Shown here: positions 56,580 to 64,000 of the stretch, one piece after another | Numbering within the stretch: the first letter of the stretch is position 1 | Layout of the letters: the number at the start of each line of letters is the position of its first letter | Source of the DNA: Durusdinium trenchii | Lineage: Eukaryota > Sar > Dinophyceae > Suessiales > Symbiodiniaceae | Length of the DNA: 64,000 nt | Direction of reading: 5' to 3' | Assembly (NCBI GenBank): GCA_963970005.1 | Contig: CAXAMN010021001.1 | Location: 1,002,800-1,066,799, forward strand | Program-made: the position numbers and the translations under genes | Notes under the pieces: model-generated | Database searches by the model: none | What the model saw: the letters and a program-made list of their open reading frames with translations, nothing else | What the model was told of the DNA's origin: nothing

Positions 56580-57599
56580 GTCGGCGGTCTCGCCGGTGGC
56601 ACGTCACGGCAAGCCATGGTACCGCTGGCATTTTAAACGGCCACGCAGGTTGCACGGTAGCGCAAGCCACTTGGGGGCAGGTTTTGGAGGAGCTTTACAT
56701 TACTAAATTACTGGGACTGGTACGGGTGATAGAAGTCGTGGAAGGATAAATTTAGTTGGTGGGAAGCAGTTGGGTTCAACCTAGATGGCCTTGTGCTTCC
56801 TCCAAATGCCATGCCTTTGCCATGTGTGCTATGTCATCTCTTGTGACTCTTGTGTTTCTGTAGGAACAGTAGGTAGACTTGCTGATTTGCTGAGAGCTTG
56901 TCGGTCCGGTAGGAACGCCACAGTGCAGGTGCTTGCTGTCATCGCCAACGATGTGATATCCCAAGGGGACAATTTTGCTTGCACTTTATATAGGTCCTCG
57001 GTGTTATAACATCGTCGCAACATCGTGAAATTCATGCACATGCACTCGAACAAGCTTCATGTAGCACACGCCTCAAAGAGGAACACAGTATATAAGAGAG
57101 AAATAGTAACGAGATGTAACGAGTAGATTTTGGTTTGCAATGGTCCCTTCCAGTCAAGCATGCAGAAAAAATTGTTCCTGTTGGGTCATCCTCGATTCCC
57201 AACACTCAGTTGTCCATAAGCAGCAGGGGAAAAAAGGCTGCGTTCAGACCGTTTTGCGTCCTCAGCCTTTTGACAAGCGGGATGTTGTCCTGTTCCAGAG
57301 GCATCGACACTTAAAAGACCACCTACTTGGGTAACTCAGAGCGCAATGACTTTGATTTCCTACCATTCGAAGTCACGTTGGGGTCCAAAGGAGTCCGGGA
57401 GCTCTGTAGAATCTGGACTCGGCAGAATCTACCAGTCCGAAGGAACTTGGAGCCGTGAACGGTTGAAGGTTCTCCATGTCCGATGCCATCAGAGGATTGT
57501 CCGACAGGAACAAATCCTCACAGCCTCACAGCTGTCACATTGAGGATCATGTTCCCCCTTGCGCAACAGTTTGGTCACATTCACTCCGTGCACCCATGT

Positions 57600-57720
57600 G
57601 CTGGAGACTTTCGTTCGAAGCGTCAGACCATGTGGGAAGTCGTCAGACCAGACTGGGAAGTCGTCCGTGCACTCCGATCATCTCCGATGTCCGAGACGAC
57701 TGGGGGTGTCCGATGTCGTT
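57600..57720. other. Short tandem duplication in an ORF-rich segment
   Basis: GTCAGACCATGTGGGAAGTC and GTCAGACCAGACTGGGAAGTC follow each other directly. Several frames on both strands are open over 57,470-57,940, but none shows a recognisable domain or consistent splicing. Confidence 0.4.
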
Positions 57721-58842
57721 CTCTAAACTTTGCAGGTGGAGGATCTCACACTCCTTCTGCAAGATGTCCTGCAGGCGGCCTGGTGTCGTTTTCTTCCACA
57801 TGAGTGTGCATTCAAATAGGGAGACCTCCCAGTCAACAATCCCCGAGAAAGACCAACACCTATTGGTTGGGGATCTCCCTATATTATAAAGAAACACACA
57901 CATGTTGGGGGCATTTTGAGGCGGAGTTGCAGCCTCCATTCACACTATCCTCCTCCGTCCGAGCATGGCAGATTTTGTTGCTTGGAAGGTCAAGAGATAG
58001 GGACCTATTGGCCTCATGTAATGAAACAAGTACCTAGAACTTAGAACCTGAGTGACCTCTTTTTGGACCACCAATCACCCAAAATATATCAAAATATTGT
58101 CTTTTCCTATGAGCACAGAGGTCAAAGGGGCTTTAGGTAAGTATAGATGAAAGAGCCCAAGACACTGCGGGAATTGGATGTCACCTGTCACCTTCATATT
58201 TGTTTCATGGCAGACAAACACTCAGAAGATCCACACAATACAAAACCTCAAGGTGCTACTTGCATCCTTCAACCAGACATCGATGTCTACTTGGATCCTC
58301 TTTTTAGAAGGACGACTGGTATCCACTTCGTTTCGTCCTGCCAGCGTTCGGTTCCTGCCACGACAGTGGTTCCAGGCCTTTCCGGGGGTGGAGGCCGTGA
58401 GCTGTGGGGCGATTCTAAGACCCTTGGTGAGAACTGTTCGTCCGACTGAGCTTGATCGGTGGTTTGAAATCATGTGGTTCTCACAGGCAGAGTAACCTAG
58501 ATCTTGGATGATCTTGGACCGAATTATATAATGCATTATAATACAAAAAAAAACACTCCTCTTTTGAGCAGAATTCCTATGGTAGACTATCTCGTATGTG
58601 GCTCGGTCAAAACTTGGAGCCCGACCAGTCCACCATTTGCCTGCGAACGACCTTCCAGGTCGGTTTTTCCCGGTCGGTCTCCGCGTGTGCCATGACCCAC
58701 AGCCATATGTTGATGCACTGACGAACACATCACATGGAAGTAGATGGCATGGTTTCTTGGAAGACTAGTCGACTTCCTCGGCTTTTCGACCCAGGCGATT
58801 ATCAGCGCTGCCGCGTGGAACACGTTTGTGGCCGTTTGAAGC

Positions 58843-58919
58843 TGAAGGTCTTGGCCTTCCTTTGGCGCCAGGAGCACCGGCCGGCCGATGTGCCGATGAG
58901 GATCGGGCCAAAGCGCGGG
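58843..58919 (+). CDS. Possible exon, frame uncertain
   Basis: After GCTGAAG|G two readings compete: VLAFLWRQEHRPADVPMRIG (ending at TAG 58921) and LGLPLAPGAPAGRCADEDRA KAR with a donor CGG|GTAGAA. The second has the better 3' border. No family recognised. Confidence 0.35.
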
Positions 58920-60081
58920 TAGAAAGCAACTCGGGAGGACTCGGGACTGGTGGTGTTAGCTTGTCCATGTTCTTTTCATGTAAGCGGAAGTTGACCGATG
59001 ACACCGATTCTATAACAGCTAGCAAAGAACAAGGGTTTCAGCATTTTTGGTCTATGCTGTTATCCTTTGGAACCACTGGCTTCCTCGTAGATTGCGCTTT
59101 GGAAGAAATCCAACAAATAAGACGGAAGTTGTTGGAGAGCGCAGGAATGAAGACTGTCGAGTTTTGTCATGGTATCAGGAGTATGTAGTGATATTTATGA
59201 AACATATGGGATCGGGAACATTTGCTTCATGCTTGGATTCTCAGGAGCAGCCTCTACTTCTTCGCCAGATGATTGCAGGAGGGCTGGATGCTCGCATTGT
59301 CAAGGTGCTGCAGCATGGGGGCGAGAACAGAATTGTTCGCTTCGCACAAGGAACATAGGAACATTCAAGACTATAGGATGAATAGAACGCCCCGCACTGT
59401 TGGCTTCCTGTGCGGTATAGAAGGTGTTGTTTGTTTTACGTTCAGTTGGCGCTTCGACAGTCGCAAGGCCACAAGGAAGTTCAGGATCGTTCGCAGAGCA
59501 GGGGGCAGGCATTGTTGCTTGTTGGGATCTGGAACGGTGCACCCCAGTGCTTCACTGTTCCTCATATAAATAAATCTTCACCGTGGTCCAATCCCTTTGG
59601 GTGGCGTGCGGCACTTCGGGGGGCTCCCCCACACAAGCAACCTGAAAGCGTCCGGCACGTGCGAGGGGCGCGGCGCGTGTGGGGGTGCTGCAGAGCGCCC
59701 TTCTCGGAACAGCACGTGGTAAGCCACCGCCCCCAGGTGGCTTGCATGGGCTTGGATCAACGTCACATTGGCTTGGCTCCCTGGTAGGTGGAGGAGGAGG
59801 GAGAGAGGATACATGAGGATACAGCGTAGATGTTGTCGAGCTCTTTTCTATTGGATATTGTGGTTATATATATAGAACTGGAGAGATCTATATATAATTG
59901 GAGAGACATGACACTTTGCTTTTTGACTGTTCGACCTACACCCTTTGAATGGTCTTAGTTGATCACCCACTGCGAAGCATCGTTTCCACCGTCTCGGCCT
60001 GTGCCAAAGGACCAAACAGTCACGCAGCTGTGCCAGTCCAACATGCTGGATGATCGCATACTGTATCATCGCTCTCCTCGG

Positions 60082-60082
<1 letters not shown>

Positions 60083-60118
<36 letters not shown>
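60083..60118. repeat. (GTT)12 microsatellite
   Basis: An uninterrupted GTT run of about 36 bp in otherwise unique DNA. Confidence 0.95.
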
Positions 60119-60121
<3 letters not shown>

Positions 60122-60378
60122 TTGCATATGCTTTAATTGTTGGTTCAATTCCCATGAACGTAAGTGTTTCCATCAAATCCCCCTTGTCATTTTGCAGGGG
60201 TTCCCATCTTGCGCGGAGTGCAGGGCCTCCGGGCCTCCGGTTTTTCGACTGAGAACATATGAACGTGGACTTCATGTCCCCATGTGTCATTAGGTAGGCA
60301 TCGCAAGGGACAAGCCATATTCACCTTTTCGTTCGGGATCCACTGCCACCGGAGATTCGGCCCGTCCGGACCCGAAAC

Positions 60379-60469
60379 ATTCCGCTGGAAGTGGATGGCA
60401 GCCATCCCCTTGCATGGAAGAGTGTTTTCCTCTACAAACAGGGAGGGAGCCATCCACTTCCATGGAATG
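60379..60469. repeat. Foldback element (family A)
   Basis: CATTCCGCTGGAAGTGGATG GC and GCCATCCACTTCCATGGAAT G are inverted arms. The centre has TTTTCCTCTACAAACAGGGA as in the 55.6-kb copy. A partial arm follows at about 60532 (CATTCACTTCCAT), and another half-element is at 58729-58775. Confidence 0.7.
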
Positions 60470-61209
60470 TGTTCCGAGTGTGAAAGTGTTGGAACACATC
60501 ACTCACCTTTTCAGAGGGTGACAGTGGATCCATTCACTTCCATATGATTGAGGAACCGAACCACTGCTGGAACACCGGGAGGTGCCCACCATTTGCATTC
60601 ACGAAAAGCACTCAGGGAGATCAATCCTGGAGTCCAATTTTGCCGCTGCTTGCCTGCACTGGTTGCAAAGTGATTTTAGTTTGTAAATGTTTATAGTTAC
60701 AAGATTCATTAATTATACTGACATATGGTTTATTGTTTGTTGGTGTTTGCTTTGCCCCACGGCATTCGTATGATGGTCAAATGGGTTATGGTGGATTGAT
60801 TGTGGGTTGACTGCTTGATTGGGGCAATCCCGTACTCTGGATCCTCGAACTCCGGGGGGCTCCGATGGTCGGCGGAGGAACATGACTGCTTGGCTCGGCA
60901 AAAAAGCATCCAACCTGGATTGTCACATCCAGGGTGTGGAGGAAGATGCAGGAGAATAAGAATGGGAACATGAACCACTGTTCAACACCTGGCCGAGGGG
61001 TTACCCCAGGAAGCTTCCAGTCCCCCCTGCAAGATGCGCCGTTGCTATGTGTCTTTTTCGTCCCGAGGCTTGGAACCTGAGAGTTGCTGCAAGAGGATTC
61101 ATTAGCGCCAATAGGATGTATTACGATGCCACAGGATACATCATGATACCACTCTTAACCCTGTTTTTGGGGAGGCCCACCACTCCCCGCGCATGCAGAC
61201 CGGGCCGAC

Positions 61210-61364
61210 TCTGCCAGGCTCATCTCTTTGGGCTTGGTCAGAAGTGGGGCCTGGACACCCTGATCTGCAGGGGCCGAGGACAATTGATGGATCGGAGGCT
61301 CTCCAACCCCGAGTTTCTGGCGACAGGAGATGCACTCCGAGTTGGTGAAGAATGGTTGATTTGA
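61210..61364 (+). CDS. Possible terminal exon, unrecognised
   Basis: After CTCTGCCAG|G the frame reads AHLFGLGQKWGLDTLICRGR, GQLMDRRLSNPEFLATGDAL, RVGEEWLI and TGA. Composition looks coding. An opposing minus-strand ORF is a shadow or alternative. No family recognised. Confidence 0.4.
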
Positions 61365-61803
61365 TGATCGAAAGTGTTGGAAACAGCTTTCTGTAGAAGG
61401 TGGACAGGCAACAGTTCAAGCTCCAACATGTTCAACATCAGCCATGCAGAGGTCTTCACTTACGCTTCAGAGTGACCAAACTCCATCACTCCATGACGTA
61501 ATATCTGAGCTAGAAACTCACAACAGCTATAGAAACTGAACACTGATTCAACAAGTTCGTAGGGGTGGCATGGGTCAAAGCTTCAGAATGATGCAAGCTG
61601 ATCCCAAGTGTAGGAAGGATTCGGACATGTTGCACTCCAAGATGTGGGGCCTCCAGCATCATGATCACCATCATGCGTCCAGCTATCACTACCCAAACAT
61701 GGCAAACCAATATATACACTCTACTATATTACCCAGGAATCATCCATGCATGTGAATTTAATCATCATCATGGAGTCATCAGAATGTGTTTTTGTTGTCT
61801 GAG

Positions 61804-61869
61804 GCGTGCATGTTTGCGGTGAGGGCGGCGAATACGAGAGTGCAGGCGGCGCATGCGCCGCGCCGGGGG
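61804..61869 (+). CDS. Exon of an unrecognised gene
   Basis: GTCTGAG|G opens phase 0: ACMFAVRAANTRVQAAHAPR RG, ending at CGGGGG|GTGAGC, a canonical donor. It is Ala/Arg-rich and helical. Its gene partners are not identified. Confidence 0.45.
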
Positions 61870-62699
61870 GTGAGCATGCTTTGTCAAAGCCAACCTGCTC
61901 GAGGATGGGAACATATGGGAAACATGTGTTTGTTCTTTTCAAAGAAAGGTTTCTGCAAGCAAAACAACGAGGGTGAACAGGCTTTTGGCTTACTCATGAT
62001 GAATAAAAACCGTAACCCCCCCCCAGACATGGGTGTTTTATGGGTCCAGAGTCTACATTACTGAGCTAAGATGAAGCACCAACAGCTTGGGGGAGACCCA
62101 CAAAAATTGATGATTTCTTGGCCTTCGCCTGGATATGTTTTTGCAGCAAGGGTGTGTTCCACTTATTTGAGGGGGGTGAATTGTGCATGCTGCTTTTGTT
62201 GTGTTCAATATAGATTGCACCAATTGAACAGGTGCATGTTGCGTTTGAACATGAGTCCAAGAGGGTGTTTCTCCCAGCGCAGGGGAGCTGGAGCGTGTCG
62301 GACAGAAAAATCTTAAGTAACGACGGGCTGGAGGATGCTGGAGGCCCTCTACAAAACCTGAATGTTTGAATCCCAAGGAGTTTTGATACAGGCACCCTCT
62401 TAACTCCAGGTGTACCCCCTTGGGGTGTCCTGATGAGGGTCTACTATACCACGCATTTGTGGCAACTCTTTTCGCGTGTTTGTGTGACTGAAGCCATCCT
62501 TTGCATTTGTTCTCTATCTCCTCAAGCAGCATGACACAGATTAGCAGTTTTGGAATTTGCTCCTGTTTGTTGCCGGTACTGATGAATGGAAACAAACACA
62601 TACCAGCACCTTCCTTTCAAGGTCACCAATGAAGGCCCCCATTCTACTCATGGATTTGTGTTGGACACCCGGACAGAAAGGTTCAGGTAGGACCCAAGG

Positions 62700-62819
62700 A
62701 GGCATCGATCCTGCCAACGAATTGGCAGTCTTTGATGCGCCGCTCTACCGAGAACGCTTGGCTTTGCCTGAAGGCAGGGAGTGTCGGGGACCACTCGTGG
62801 TGGCTGAGAAACCTGGGAT
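62700..62819 (+). CDS. Possible exon, frame uncertain
   Basis: CCCAAG|G is followed by two plausible readings: EASILPTNWQSLMRRSTENA (phase 0, ending in a TAG) and GIDPANELAVFDAPLYRERL, then ALPEGRECRGPLVVAEKPG. No family match decides. Confidence 0.3.
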
Positions 62820-63483
62820 AGACCATGAGAGACCATGAGATGGTGCCCTCGACATACCCGAACAATCAATTGATGTGGTCCAAAAAGAAACTAAGTAATT
62901 CGTACAGTAATACTGATGATGGTGCCCTACCATATCGTACAGCAATTCCTTATGTGATATGTGAGTTTCTCAGACTTGGTCAAGATCAGTGACTTTCGTG
63001 AACCGTTCAAGATCAAGGATTGGTATGGATTGTCTTAGAGAAGAGTTGAAGAGGTCTTAAGACAGATCTCAAGCAAGTGTTTTTTTCTCGGTACCTGCAA
63101 AGCAGCTCGAACCCAGATCGTCCACAAGCATTTTCTCGCCTTGAAACGAGCTTTCCAGTTGAAAACAATGTTCTCAAGGAATTGCCCCTCCCTCCAAGTC
63201 ACACGATCTTCTCTCTTTTTTGCGGCTTTCGGGTGACGTTTCTTCGGTTTATTGGGTGAATCCGGCGAATCCCCTTCTGGGGAAGAGATGGAAGGGGAAA
63301 ACCCTTCTGTTGGTCAAGAGTCAAGGCCCATGGGTTTTCCTTCCAGGGGCGCTGTGTCCTTCCATCGCTCCTGGTTCAGCATCTCATTTCAAGGAGGGTA
63401 TGGGTTCCAGGCCGGGCGGACTGCTCAATCACACTGTTTCGCACTCGCCGGTCCTTTGACCTGATAAACCAGGGCCCCCCCCA

Positions 63484-63531
63484 AAGGAGTGTCTAAAAAT
63501 AGCCCCTTAAAGGTTAAGGGATGTCAATTAA
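63484..63531 (-). repeat. GGACACCCC dispersed repeat (family F), inverted copy
   Basis: The reverse complement reads GGTTAATTGACATCCCTTAA, CCTTTAAGGGGCTATTTTTA, GACACTCC, aligning with 51380-51430. Confidence 0.6.
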
Positions 63532-64000
63532 CCAGGACCTGTTGACGGGCTGATATTGAAGCAAACATCTACTATGACTTTGGCTGTTCCCAAAGAAGCC
63601 TCCCGTAAGCCTCCCCCAAAACCTGCTGTTTCTAGGATGATGTTTTTTCGGTGACTCCCCTTCTGGGTGCATCTGTTTCTTCCGGTTGGACAGCAAATTC
63701 ATTGATTCAACGATCCTGTCGTCCTCGCAGGCGCCTGGGAAGCGATTTCCCATCCCTCCGGGGATGCTGATGACGTGGCTTTGATGGCCATCAGGCAACC
63801 TCTGGTCTGCCAGTGTCGGAGTGTTTCTGTTTGCCTGGAGGAGAAGCTGATTTCGGATTCCTGGTGGTGTGTGAACAAGCTGGGATGGTTCCTAGAGCTA
63901 AGTGCTTCGGGGCCATTGAAGTAATTCATCCTTCTAGTCTAGTTTGGCCTCTCCCCGCGAGCTTTGTTTGCCAAGTTTTGGAGCATGCAACTGTGAGCAC

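Noticed and set aside
1-64000. Bacterial origin or horizontal prokaryotic island
   Set aside because: No operons, ribosome-binding sites or long contiguous genes. Coding sequence is split into short exons with GT/GC/GA...AG|G borders.
1-64000. Spliced-leader relic sequences upstream of genes
   Set aside because: I looked for the dinoflagellate leader (ending TTTTGGCTCAAG) near the intronless gene and elsewhere and saw no convincing copy.

Overview
This window looks like nuclear DNA of a dinoflagellate, most likely of the Symbiodinium/Polarella type. The evidence is the gene architecture. Coding sequence sits in tiny GC-rich exons (19 to about 150 nt) separated by introns of about 0.3-1.5 kb. 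Every acceptor I could fix by reading-frame continuity is AG followed by G. Donors are a mixture of GT, GC and GA. All recognisable genes are on the + strand. AT microsatellites and short hairpin repeats are everywhere. I see no rRNA, tRNA, CRISPR or prokaryotic operon signal. Because exons are so short, most long ORFs here are chance or shadow ORFs, so genes were assembled by eye from protein-family motifs, splice dinucleotides and phase.

Layout. 1-3.3 kb: AT-rich, no gene recognised. 3.3-9.8 kb: several good exons of one or more unrecognised genes. 12.5-28.6 kb: an aldo/keto reductase gene whose exons run 12.5-16.06 kb and resume at 25.97 kb. The 9.9-kb intron between holds a complete 14-exon inositol-monophosphatase-family gene (16,943-25,314) on the same strand. 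Its 14 exons join to 942 nt, exactly 313 codons plus stop, with every metal-ligand motif present. 29,874-31,127: an intronless gene with a ubiquitin-like N-terminus followed by ten BspA-type (LRR_5) leucine-rich repeats. 31-36 kb: isolated exon candidates. 36.0-38.9 kb: an exon chain with an LNG...FD...GRW...RPENL module. 39-47.5 kb: isolated exon candidates among repeats. 47.6-55.5 kb: an EGLN/PhyA-type prolyl 4-hydroxylase with an intact HxD...H...R active site, probably with a C-terminal extension. 55.5-64 kb: exon candidates of unknown genes.

Repeats. At least six dispersed short families recur within this single window: two foldback/MITE-like families with clear terminal inverted repeats, a roughly 110-bp element found in an intron of both nested genes, a GGAGCCCTAGGG hairpin family, a GGACACCCC family and a CCGTGCCACTATC family. 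Short direct repeats bridge many intron ends, which suggests introns that arrived by an insertion mechanism.

The identified genes do not form a pathway: a soluble oxidoreductase, a sugar/nucleotide phosphatase, a repeat protein and an oxygen-dependent prolyl hydroxylase. The main point of interest is architectural: a gene nested in an intron, micro-exons and repeat-flanked non-canonical introns. All gene models are by-eye reconstructions without transcript support.
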